64,000 bases of DNA, taken from NCBI GenBank assembly GCA_045862995.1, contig BTVX01000008.1, positions 1-64,000 of the forward strand. The letters are read 5' to 3'. Position numbers and translations under genes: made by a program. The stretch comes from UBA2387 sp019454665. Its GTDB lineage: Bacteria > Armatimonadota > Fimbriimonadia > Fimbriimonadales > Fimbriimonadaceae. The notes beneath the pieces are model-generated. The model did not search any database. It had not been told where the DNA came from and saw nothing but the letters and a program-made list of their open reading frames with translations. Shown piece by piece: positions 1 through 7,203 of this stretch; the first letter of the stretch is position 1; each line of letters opens with the position of its first letter.

Positions 1-770
1 CAGACCGTGGCACCCCGAAATCGAGGTTCGGTGTTGCCTGGTGAGCGGCCAATGTACTCGGTGACGTCCCCTCCCGAAGATCGGGAGGGGATTGAGGGGA
101 GGGTTGACCCAGCGCCAGTGTAATGGAACTCGTTATTGGAGAGCGAGCCTCGGCGGGACGGCACGGTCTGCCGGGCAGGGGCGTTCTGGGCGGACGGTAG
201 GTGGTCGAGCCCGGGCAGACCGTGGCACCCCGAAATCGAGGTTCGGTGTTGCCTGGTGAGCGGCCAATGTACTCGGTGACGTCCCCTCCCGAAGATCGGG
301 AGGGGATTGAGGGGAGGGTTGACCCAGCGCCAGTGTAATGGAACTCGTTATTGGAGAGCGAGCCTCGGCGGGACGGCACGGTCTGCCGGGCAGGAGCGTT
401 CTCGGCGGACGGTTGTTGGTCGAGCCCGGGCAGACCGTGGCACCCCGAAATCGAAAGGTTGGCGGTTGGCGGTTGGCGGGCCGATGGTTTCCCCGCTTTC
501 CCTTTCGAGACTTCGGCCCTTGAGCCTGGGACGACGGAACGCACCCGGCAGTCGCGGGCCGAACCTCAAGGTGACGCGGGGGTGTGCTGCCGATGGCAAC
601 TTCAGACCGTGGCACCCCGGAATCGAGGTTCGGTGTTGCCTGACAAACCGCCAAGGTGCTCGGTTAGTGGTCAACCCCTCCCCGGCCCTCCCCAAGCTTG
701 GGGAGGGAGGTGCCCGGAGCCCCACCAAACCCTGAAATCTGAACCCTGAAATCTGAACCCTACCGAATCC
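1..770. repeat. Mosaic tandem repeat block L1 (215-bp period)
   Basis: Two near-identical copies start at 1 and 216, and a third starts at 431 but diverges after about 12 bases, so the period is exactly 215 bp. A further partial copy starts at 603. Each full copy carries a perfect 10-bp stem, 3-base loop hairpin (68-90 and 283-305), the word GGTTCGGTGTTGCC (25, 240, 627) and the 18-mer CACGGTCTGCCGGGCAGG (162, 377). A heptamer run of GGTTGGC type lies at about 457-480, and an inverted pair TTCGGCCC...GGGCCGAA spans about 511-563. A perfect 22-bp palindrome at 686-707 lies 70 bp past the nitrilase stop and could act as a terminator. I see no credible gene in 1-776; the reading frames here are by-products of the repeats. 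Confidence 0.9.
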
Positions 771-776
771 CCGTCC

Positions 777-1613
777 TCAGAGCCAGGGCCAAGCGCTCTT
801 GTAGCGGTCGTGCCAGTTCCGCACCGAGCCCGTCTCGCGAGCTTCGTGCAGGGCGTCGAAGTCCAGATCGGCGACGGCCAGGTCCATGCTTTCGGAAAGC
901 ACCGCTTCATCGGGAAACGGGCGGACGCTGGGCGCGATGATCGCCGCGGTGCCCTGCGTGTCCACCAGCGGCTCCATCTCCAACGACCCGCCGAGCGACG
1001 CGTGGATGACGAAGATCTGATTCTCCACCGCACGGGAAAGGCAACACCATCGGACGCGCTGAAACCCCTGAACCGTCTCGGTGTACGCGGGGACGCAAAG
1101 GCACTCGACACCGGCCTCGGCAAGCTTGCGGACGGCTTCCGGGAACTCGCTGTCGTAGCACACCGTGAGGCCGAGCCGGGGGTCCCTGAACCGTGCCAGA
1201 CCGTGCCGCGCGGGCAGTTTCCAGACGTCGCGTTCGTACACCGTGCCGTTGTTCTTGGGCTGAAACACCAGCGAGCCATCCGCTTCCGCGACCACGCCCA
1301 TGTGGACCACGTCGTCCCCCTCGCGCCGATAGTGTGAGCCGCCCACGATGGTCATGCCGTAGCGCTTAGCCAGACCCGAAAGGGCCGATTCGAGGCGGGG
1401 AGCGAAGCGGCTGAGAAAGTGCGGCACAGTGGCCTCGGTCCAGCCCCGCGTTCCCCCCAGAAGCTCGAGCACGAACAGCTCCGGATAGACCAACCACTCG
1501 ACGCCTTCGTCGGCGGCAAGTCGGGTGAAGAGCTCCAATCGCTCGAAGAACGCGTCTTCGCGAACCCCGGCTTGGACGGGCCAACGCCATGCCCCCGCTC
1601 GGACCACGCTCAT
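777..1613 (-). CDS. Carbon-nitrogen hydrolase (nitrilase superfamily)
   Basis: This is a 278-residue amidase/nitrilase-fold enzyme that would cleave a non-peptide C-N bond through a Glu-Lys-Cys triad. The triad is visible as Glu45 (PELF), Lys120 (QPKNNG) and Cys152 (VCYDSEFPE), in the order and spacing expected for the superfamily. It starts at the ATG inside the ATGA overlap with the upstream acetyltransferase gene, so the two are probably translationally coupled. In several bacteria, for example with YhcX-type proteins, a GNAT domain and a nitrilase domain are fused in this same order; here they are separate genes. The substrate cannot be inferred. It appears to be cytoplasmic, since no signal peptide is visible. 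It is the last gene of a parB-led operon. Confidence 0.9.
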   Translation of the reverse strand: MSVVRAGAWRWPVQAGVREDAFFERLELFTRLAADEGVEWLVYPELFVLELLGGTRGWTEATVPHFLSRFAPRLESALSGLAKRYGMTIVGGSHYRREGDDVVHMGVVAEADGSLVFQPKNNGTVYERDVWKLPARHGLARFRDPRLGLTVCYDSEFPEAVRKLAEAGVECLCVPAYTETVQGFQRVRWCCLSRAVENQIFVIHASLGGSLEMEPLVDTQGTAAIIAPSVRPFPDEAVLSESMDLAVADLDFDALHEARETGSVRNWHDRYKSAWPWL

Positions 1614-2227
1614 GGCGTCCACTCCAGCAGGGCGGCGGCGTTTCCGGATTCTTCGTCGAGCATGTAATCCTCCAACACTTGGATCAGGCGCAGGCCATAG
1701 CGCAGCAGCGGTGTCAATGTTCGGTCTCGGGCCCGGCCTTCCTGCACGGCCCGCGCAAACTCGGCGGGATGCGCGAACTCGCGACGGTGAGCGGCGAAGT
1801 CCGGCATCCGGCATGCCGTGCCGTAACGCGCCAAACCCGCCTTGCGCACCAAGTCGAACCGCGCTTCGTACAACCTCCGACCCACGCCCCTGCCTCGGTG
1901 TTCCGGGTGGACGCTGATGTCGGCCCCATAGAGCGTGCTGCCGCCGGGGTCGAATCCCTCGAAGAAGAACCCGCCGAGCGTCTCCTCCCAAGGCAAATGG
2001 GCTCTCCACCGATCCTCGGGAATCCGGCATGCGCTGGCGCTGCCGACGACCCGGCCCGCCTCGTCGAGGGCCACAAACTGACCTTCTGGATACACCAAGA
2101 GGTGTCGCTCCAAGTGCTCGCGACGCCAGAGGAACTCCTCCGGGAACGGGGGCGGAAAGCAAGAACGCTGCAAGGCCACCACGCCTGCGAGGTGTTCGGG
2201 ACCCATCTGTACGACCGAGACGCTCAC
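1610..2227 (-). CDS. GNAT family N-acetyltransferase
   Basis: This is a 205-residue acetyl-CoA-dependent acyltransferase of the GNAT fold. The acetyl-CoA binding loop is visible as the stretch HPEHRGRGVGRRLYEA (R/Q-x-x-G-x-G/A type), preceded by the beta-strand ADISV. The start is the GTG in a GTGA overlap with the parB stop, and the stop overlaps the nitrilase start by four bases, so parB, this gene and the nitrilase read as one coupled unit. The C-terminal part, with a conserved-looking YGTACRMPDF segment, resembles the N-terminal half of the fused GNAT-nitrilase proteins. The acceptor substrate is unknown. The link to ParB is positional only. Confidence 0.85.
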   Translation of the reverse strand: MSVSVVQMGPEHLAGVVALQRSCFPPPFPEEFLWRREHLERHLLVYPEGQFVALDEAGRVVGSASACRIPEDRWRAHLPWEETLGGFFFEGFDPGGSTLYGADISVHPEHRGRGVGRRLYEARFDLVRKAGLARYGTACRMPDFAAHRREFAHPAEFARAVQEGRARDRTLTPLLRYGLRLIQVLEDYMLDEESGNAAALLEWTP

Positions 2228-3075
2228 AGCGTGATGCCCAGCACGTCGAGGATCCTTTGGAAGTCCTCTTCGTTGGCGAAGTCGAGCTGGATGCGCCCGC
2301 CGCCTCCGCCGCTCAGCTTGATCTTGGTCGGCGCGCCGAAGTGTCTTGCGATCCGGTCTTCGAGCTCGGCGCGTTCGGCCGAGAGGTAGTTGGACAGCGT
2401 GGGCTTCGAACGAGCTCTGGCGGGTTCGGAAGCGATGAGCCGCTCGACGTCTCGGACGGTCAACCCCCGTTCGCGGATCAGGTGGAACACGGCCAGTTGG
2501 CGTTCGGGCTCGTCGGTGCCGAGCAGGGCGCGGGCGTGCCCTTCGGTGATCTCGCCGGCCTCGACGGCGTCTTGGACGACCATGGGCAGCCGGAGCAACC
2601 GGATCGTGTTCGCCACCGTGCTGCGGGTTTTGCCCACGCGTTGGGCCACGTCCTCTTGCTTCAGGCCGAATTCGAGCATGAGCCGCTCGTAGGCGCGGGC
2701 CGCTTCAATCGCCGAGATGTCCTCGCGTTGGATGTTCTCGATCAGGGCCATCTCCAGCGACGATTGCGACGAGGCCGAGCGTACGACGACGGGCACCCGC
2801 TTGAGGCCCGCCAGCTTGGAAGCGCGCCAACGCCTCTCGCCCGCGATCAGTTCGTAGCGGCCGTCGCCGATCGGACGGACCACCAACGGTTGGATGACCC
2901 CCACCTCGCGGATCGAGGCGGCGAGTTCGGCGAGCCCCTCGTCCTGGAACCGCGTGCGCGGCTGGAGCGCGTTGGGGAGGATGGCTTCGATCGGCACTTC
3001 CCTTTGACTCTCGTCGCCGGTTGCGACGGTTTCGCCGACGAACTGCGAGAGCCCTTTGCCTAGCCCACGACGCAA
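2224..3075 (-). CDS. parB: Chromosome partitioning protein ParB
   Basis: This 283-residue protein is a ParB/Spo0J CTP-dependent DNA clamp that loads at parS sites and drives origin segregation with ParA. The N-terminal domain shows the CTP-binding box II motif GERRWRAS and the ENIQRED motif, followed by a helix-turn-helix (VAQRVGKTRSTVANTIRLL) and a C-terminal dimerisation segment. The very N-terminus RRGLGKGLS is also typical. The start is a TTG with a strong AGGAGG site seven bases upstream. No parA gene is adjacent: upstream lies a tRNA and a divergent amidase gene, whereas parA usually precedes parB. I found no convincing parS site in the window. Confidence 0.95.
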   Translation of the reverse strand: MRRGLGKGLSQFVGETVATGDESQREVPIEAILPNALQPRTRFQDEGLAELAASIREVGVIQPLVVRPIGDGRYELIAGERRWRASKLAGLKRVPVVVRSASSQSSLEMALIENIQREDISAIEAARAYERLMLEFGLKQEDVAQRVGKTRSTVANTIRLLRLPMVVQDAVEAGEITEGHARALLGTDEPERQLAVFHLIRERGLTVRDVERLIASEPARARSKPTLSNYLSAERAELEDRIARHFGAPTKIKLSGGGGGRIQLDFANEEDFQRILDVLGITL

Positions 3076-3128
3076 CGGAAGACCTCCTGGCCCGATACGA
3101 TCACGCGTCCATTATGTTCCGTTGGACT

Positions 3129-3204
<76 letters not shown>

Positions 3205-3285
3205 ACGACGCCGGTGAACAAAACCGGACGGCGTCCGTTTGGCCCTTTGAGAGTAGCCCTAGCGAACGCGTCGTCCGGTGCCGCC

Positions 3286-3294
3286 ATTGTAGCA
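3286..3294 (-). promoter_or_regulatory. Candidate extended -10 promoter for tRNA-Val
   Basis: On the minus strand the sequence TGCTACAAT fits an extended -10 element (TGn plus TACAAT). It lies about 80 bases upstream of the mature tRNA 5' end. I see no good -35 box. The call rests on sequence match alone. Confidence 0.4.
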
Positions 3295-3320
3295 CCGGCG
3301 ACGCTTCGTCGCATTCAGAG

Positions 3321-3349
3321 TTGGCATTTCGCGCCGATGTGTGTAGAAT
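3321..3349 (+). promoter_or_regulatory. Sigma70-type promoter for the amidase gene
   Basis: TTGGCA (3321-3326) and TAGAAT (3344-3349) are separated by 17 bases, the ideal sigma70 spacing. Transcription would start near 3356, which lies after the alternative upstream start at 3350 and before the ATG at 3368. This supports the ATG at 3368 as the true start. Confidence 0.65.
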
Positions 3350-3367
3350 GTGGATCAACGGATTGTC

Positions 3368-5122
3368 ATGAGGTTCATAATCGCCTTCGTCGCGCCATGG
3401 ATGGTCGCGGCAACGGTTCTGGCCCAGACGAACCCCGCGCCCGCCGAGGTGGTGTACCCGCCCTTCGGCGCAAGCAAAGGTTCCGCCTGGCGAGTCGGCG
3501 AGGAGTGCTACCTGGCCGAGTCGGTCGTCGCCGCCTGGGGATGGAAAGTCTCGTTTGAAAAGAACGAGGCTGTGGTTTCCGTCGAGAGCCAAACGTTCCG
3601 CACCAATTTCAAGGTCTTCTCGCAGGTCCGCTCGTTGCCCGTGCGCTCGCTGGTCGCCGCCTTCGGTGGCGCGACGGCTTGGCGCAAGGAACGCGACACG
3701 CTGGACGTTTGGTCCAAGCTCCAATCCGTCGAGCTGAACCAGGGCCATCTCGAAGTCGCGAGTTCCTTGCCGACGCGACCCGCCATCACGTACAACGCGA
3801 ATCCCCCCTCGTTGGTCGTGGAGTTGCGCGGCGTGCGGATGGATGGCGACACCGCAGTGGCGTTGCCCCGCGAGGCAACGGTCCGCGAGGTCGAAACGGG
3901 CCACATCCGCATCGTTGTGCCGTGCGAGCCCGCTTCGGCGATGCCAGCATGGCGCGCGGGATTGGGTTCCTCGTTCAAGCTGGACGTCTCGGCGGTGCTG
4001 GCCAAGGCCGCGCCCGAGAACACTACGCCGGTCGCGACCCGCGTGACGACGGTCGAGCGGCCGAAGCCGGCCGAGCCGCCGCCCGTGATCGTTCAGACAC
4101 CCCCGGTGCAGGAGCCGCCCGTCCAGCAGACACCGCCTGTCCAGGCGCCCCCGGTTCAGCAGGCCGGGCAGACCGATGTCGAGAAGCCGCCGGTCGAAGT
4201 TGAAGAGCCGCTGGGGCCTCCCAAGCCCGACTATGTGCTCCAAGCGTGGAAGGTCGAGGCCGACGGGGCTCGCGAGACGCTTCTCGCGCTGCCCTATCGC
4301 GGCCAAGCGCTCGAGTCGCCGCGCGTCCACCGACCCGAACTCAACATGTTGGTGGTCGAGCTGCCGGGTGCACGCTTGGATGACGTCGCTCAGTCGCCGG
4401 CTCCGCTTGCTTCGGCGACGGGGCGAGCCGAGCGGACCGAAACCGGCCTCCGGGTGACCCTCACGTTTCCCCGAGCCGTTGGCGTTCAGTTCCACGAACT
4501 TCCGGGGCTCTACCGCATCCGCATCGTCAAGCCGGACACCAAGGATGGTCGTCTGGCGGGCAAGACCGTGGTGCTCGACCCCGGGCACGGTGGCAACGAT
4601 CCCGGTGCGCAGCCCAGCACCAAGGAGACCTCGGAGAAGCTCCTGACGCTGAGCATCGCCAAGAAGACCGCCGAGAAGCTGCTGGCCGCGGGGGCCACGG
4701 TGCTGATGACGCGCGAAGCCGACGTGTTCGTGCCCCTCGCCGACCGGCCGGCGCTGGCCAACCGCCACAAGGCCGACTTCTTCGTCAGCATCCACATCAA
4801 CTCGAACGCCCGCCCGAACAGCACCAGCGGCACGATCGCGTTCTATCACAAGGAAGACCCGATCGGCAAGTTGCTGGCCGAGTGTCTGCAGCAAGAAATC
4901 GTCCGCACCAGTGGATTGCGCGGCATAGGCGTTTGGAGCGATCAGCGCATCTACAACAGCGGATTCGCCGTCCTAAGAGGAGCGCGGGTCCCAGCGGTGC
5001 TGCTCGAACTCGGGTTCATCAATCACAATCACGATCGAAAGGTCATGCAGACCGCCGAGTTCCAAGACTCGGTCGCAAGTTCCATCGTCAAAGGGCTCAA
5101 GGTGTATCTCGGTGAAGCATAG
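3368..5122 (+). CDS. N-acetylmuramoyl-L-alanine amidase (Amidase_3 family)
   Basis: This 584-residue exported enzyme would cleave the bond between MurNAc and L-Ala in peptidoglycan. It begins with a signal peptide (MRFIIAFVAPWMVAATVLAQ), followed by a copper-amine-oxidase-like/AMIN-type beta domain, a proline- and glutamine-rich linker at about residues 225-285, and a C-terminal Amidase_3 domain. The zinc ligands are visible in DPGHGGNDPGA, in the Glu of STKETSEK, in SIHINSN, and in the catalytic LLELGFIN segment. The start at 3368 is chosen because the upstream codons precede the predicted transcription start and would spoil the signal peptide. It overlaps the next gene, a GerMN-domain protein, a common pairing that suggests a shared cell-envelope role. 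Confidence 0.93.
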   Translation: MRFIIAFVAPWMVAATVLAQTNPAPAEVVYPPFGASKGSAWRVGEECYLAESVVAAWGWKVSFEKNEAVVSVESQTFRTNFKVFSQVRSLPVRSLVAAFGGATAWRKERDTLDVWSKLQSVELNQGHLEVASSLPTRPAITYNANPPSLVVELRGVRMDGDTAVALPREATVREVETGHIRIVVPCEPASAMPAWRAGLGSSFKLDVSAVLAKAAPENTTPVATRVTTVERPKPAEPPPVIVQTPPVQEPPVQQTPPVQAPPVQQAGQTDVEKPPVEVEEPLGPPKPDYVLQAWKVEADGARETLLALPYRGQALESPRVHRPELNMLVVELPGARLDDVAQSPAPLASATGRAERTETGLRVTLTFPRAVGVQFHELPGLYRIRIVKPDTKDGRLAGKTVVLDPGHGGNDPGAQPSTKETSEKLLTLSIAKKTAEKLLAAGATVLMTREADVFVPLADRPALANRHKADFFVSIHINSNARPNSTSGTIAFYHKEDPIGKLLAECLQQEIVRTSGLRGIGVWSDQRIYNSGFAVLRGARVPAVLLELGFINHNHDRKVMQTAEFQDSVASSIVKGLKVYLGEA

Positions 5123-5702
5123 GAACATGGGACTCTGGATCGCGACGGCGGCCGCCACGTTGGGCGTCACCGGCATTGCGGCGTACGTTCAGTTCGCTCC
5201 AGCCACCGAGGTTCCCAAGGAGCTTCGCCGACGGGAGCCGGAAGACAAGCCCCAACGCGCGACGCCGCCCCGCCCGCAGATGCAGACCGTCTCCATTGCC
5301 CTGCCCCGCATCGAGGGCGACGACGTGGTGTTCGATGTCAAGACGCTTCAGGTGCCGGGAGCGAAGGACCCCTACCTGGTGGCCTTCCAGAGCTTCCTCA
5401 GCCAAAGCAGCATCGCGCCGACCGAGGCGCGGTTGCTCAGCGTGAGCGTCGAGGATGGTCACGCCGTGCTGTCGTTCAACGAGGCGTTTCGGGCGGGCTA
5501 TGGCTCGATGGAGGAGTCCATGCTTTTGCGCGGATTGCTGAGGACGGCCGGGCTGTTCCCTTCCCTCTCGACGGTTGAAATCCTTGTGGACGGTCAGCCG
5601 TTGGGCAGCCTGGGCCATCTGGAAGTCCCCGCTCGAATCCCGGTCATCCGCGATTCCGAGCCCTCCGACACCTTGCCCATCGAAGGCCCCGAGCCACCCT
5701 AG
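5112..5702 (+). CDS. GerMN-domain membrane or secreted protein
   Basis: This protein of about 196 residues has an N-terminal hydrophobic segment (GLWIATAAATLGVTGIAAYV) and a GerMN domain, a fold found in spore-germination protein GerM and in actinobacterial LpqB. The domain is seen in the stretch from about residue 80 (PYLVAFQSFL) to 170, including EARLLSVSVEDGHAVLSFNEAF and TVEILVDGQPLGSLG. The GTG at 5112 overlaps the amidase stop; an ATG at 5127 preceded closely by AGGA is an alternative start. It probably acts in the envelope together with the amidase upstream. It says nothing about sporulation, because GerMN domains also occur in non-sporulating bacteria. Confidence 0.8.
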   Translation: MKHRNMGLWIATAAATLGVTGIAAYVQFAPATEVPKELRRREPEDKPQRATPPRPQMQTVSIALPRIEGDDVVFDVKTLQVPGAKDPYLVAFQSFLSQSSIAPTEARLLSVSVEDGHAVLSFNEAFRAGYGSMEESMLLRGLLRTAGLFPSLSTVEILVDGQPLGSLGHLEVPARIPVIRDSEPSDTLPIEGPEPP

Positions 5703-5751
5703 CTCCAGCGTCCGCCAGAGTCCCATCCGACTCCCGGTAGGACCGGGGGTG

Positions 5752-5760
5752 TGGTAGAAT
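5752..5760 (+). promoter_or_regulatory. Candidate extended -10 promoter for the nusA operon
   Basis: TGGTAGAAT matches an extended -10 element. There is no clear -35. It lies 84 bases upstream of nusA, and the hairpin at 5791-5812 would fall inside the resulting leader. Confidence 0.45.
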
Positions 5761-5790
5761 GCTGTCAAGGCGTATACGGTTTCACGGAAC

Positions 5791-5812
5791 GGCGGCCTTT
5801 GGCCGCCTTTTT
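5791..5812 (+). terminator. Hairpin with U-tract in the nusA leader (terminator or attenuator)
   Basis: GGCGGCC-TTT-GGCCGCC forms a perfect 7-bp stem followed directly by TTTTT. It sits between the candidate promoter at 5752-5760 and nusA at 5844. It may simply end the amidase-GerMN transcript. Its position downstream of a promoter also allows attenuation of the nusA operon, where NusA itself affects termination. Confidence 0.7.
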
Positions 5813-5843
5813 CGTAACCTAACGGCCCACGGAAGGTACGACT

Positions 5844-6923
5844 ATGGCAATGGACATCCTGCAACACCTGCAGCAGATGGCGCTCGAGCGCGATATTCCG
5901 CTCGATGAGCTCCTCCACGAGTTGGAGGAGGCCCTTGCGCAGTCCTACAAGAAATTCGTCGGTGCAACCGGCGAGGTGACCGTTCGCATCGATGCCAAGC
6001 ACGGGTGGACCGCTCAGCTTGAAAAGGAAGTCGTGGGCGTGGTGACCGAGCCGTCGTTCCAAATGTCGCTCACGGAAGCCCGCAAACGCAAATCCGATGC
6101 CGAGATCGGCGACTTCATCCCCGTGGAAGTGGATCCCAACCGGTTCGGCCGCATCGCCGCCCAGACGTTCAAGCAGGTGCTGAACCAGAAGCTTCGCGAC
6201 GCCGAGACCCGCCACGTGCACGACACGTTCGCCGAGCGCGTCGGCGAATTGGTCAGCGGCACGGTGGTCCGCAAAGAACCGCAGGTGGTCTACATCCAGG
6301 TCAACAAGGTCGAGGCGGAGTTGCCCAAGCGCGAACAGGTGCCGACGGAGCCGTACCGCGTCGGCGACAACCTCAAGGTTTATGTGCTCCGCGTGGACGA
6401 GGCCGGCCGCCGCCTTCGCGTCGTGGTCAGCCGCACGCATCCGAACCTGCTGAGGAAGCTGTTCGAGTTGGAGATTCCCGAGATCGCGGATGGCGTGGTC
6501 GTCATCAAGGGCGTGGCCCGCGAGCCCGGTCAGCGCAGCAAGGTGGCCGTCATGTCCACCGACGAACGCGTTGATCCAGTGGGTTCGTGCGTCGGCCCGC
6601 GCGGGACGCGCGTTCAGGCCATCGTGGACGAGCTGTACGACGAGAAGATTGACATCGTGCCGTACAGCGAAGACCCCAAGGTGTACATCACGAACGCCCT
6701 CAACCCGGCCAAGGTGAACAAGCTGACGTTGCAGGCCGCCAAGCCCGCCGACGGCGAGGAAACTCCCCGCGGCGCGGCCTACGCCATCGTGCCCGACACG
6801 CAGTTGTCGCTCGCCATCGGCAAGGGTGGGCAGAACGTCCGGCTGGCTGCGCGCCTGACCGAGTGGAAGATTGACATCCGTTCGGAATCGCAGGCGGCCT
6901 CGGAGGGCAAGGCTCGCGGCTGA
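5844..6923 (+). CDS. nusA: Transcription termination/antitermination factor NusA
   Basis: This 359-residue protein binds RNA polymerase and modulates pausing, termination and antitermination. The N-terminal RNAP-binding domain (DILQHLQQMALERD...) is followed by an S1 domain (ERVGELVSGTVVRKEPQVVYIQV), KH1 (RSKVAVMSTDERVDPVGSCVG, then GPRGTRVQAI) and KH2 (LAIGKGGQNVRLAARLT). It lacks C-terminal acidic repeats, as in most non-enterobacteria. The start is supported by GGAAGG seven bases upstream. The usual upstream neighbour rimP is absent from the window; a GerMN gene takes that place. The 3' end overlaps ylxR, giving the conserved order nusA-ylxR-infB. Confidence 0.97.
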   Translation: MAMDILQHLQQMALERDIPLDELLHELEEALAQSYKKFVGATGEVTVRIDAKHGWTAQLEKEVVGVVTEPSFQMSLTEARKRKSDAEIGDFIPVEVDPNRFGRIAAQTFKQVLNQKLRDAETRHVHDTFAERVGELVSGTVVRKEPQVVYIQVNKVEAELPKREQVPTEPYRVGDNLKVYVLRVDEAGRRLRVVVSRTHPNLLRKLFELEIPEIADGVVVIKGVAREPGQRSKVAVMSTDERVDPVGSCVGPRGTRVQAIVDELYDEKIDIVPYSEDPKVYITNALNPAKVNKLTLQAAKPADGEETPRGAAYAIVPDTQLSLAIGKGGQNVRLAARLTEWKIDIRSESQAASEGKARG

Positions 6924-7203
6924 CAAGGGCACCGAGCCGGTACGCTCTTGCGTGGTTTGCCGCCAACGCGGGCCGCAGAGCCAGTTTCTGCGCGTCTCGA
7001 GGTCCGAGAGCGGGCCGTTCGTGGTGGAGGACAGCCGTCGGCGTCCGAGCCATGCGTTCGGAAGGTCGGCCTATGTGTGCCGCCTTGAAGACCACGTGCT
7101 CGGACTGTTCGAGCGTGGCAGGATCGAGCGGGCGCTGCGCCTCTCGCTCGCGCCAGAAGACAAGTCGGCGCTGCGTGAAGCTTTGTTATGCAAACTGAGG
7201 TAA
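6871..7203 (+). CDS. ylxR: YlxR-family RNA-binding protein (DUF448)
   Basis: This 110-residue basic protein matches the YlxR family, which lies between nusA and infB in most bacteria. The signature P-x-R-x-C-x-x-C-R is seen as EPVRSCVVCRQRG, and the FGRSAYVCRLEDHV segment corresponds to the family GR-GA-Y-C motif. The only in-frame start codon before that signature is the TTG at 6871, inside nusA, with a purine-rich GGAAGA just upstream, so the overlap with nusA is about 53 bases. The end overlaps infB by 16 bases. It is thought to bind RNA or to affect RNase P and nucleoid functions in some species; its role here is not shown by the sequence. Confidence 0.85.
   Translation: MTSVRNRRRPRRARLAADKGTEPVRSCVVCRQRGPQSQFLRVSRSESGPFVVEDSRRRPSHAFGRSAYVCRLEDHVLGLFERGRIERALRLSLAPEDKSALREALLCKLR

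Noticed and set aside
1..770. A CRISPR array
   Set aside because: Repeat units are about 215 bp with almost identical spacers and no cas genes, so it is a tandem repeat. The 10-bp arrays elsewhere also have no spacers.
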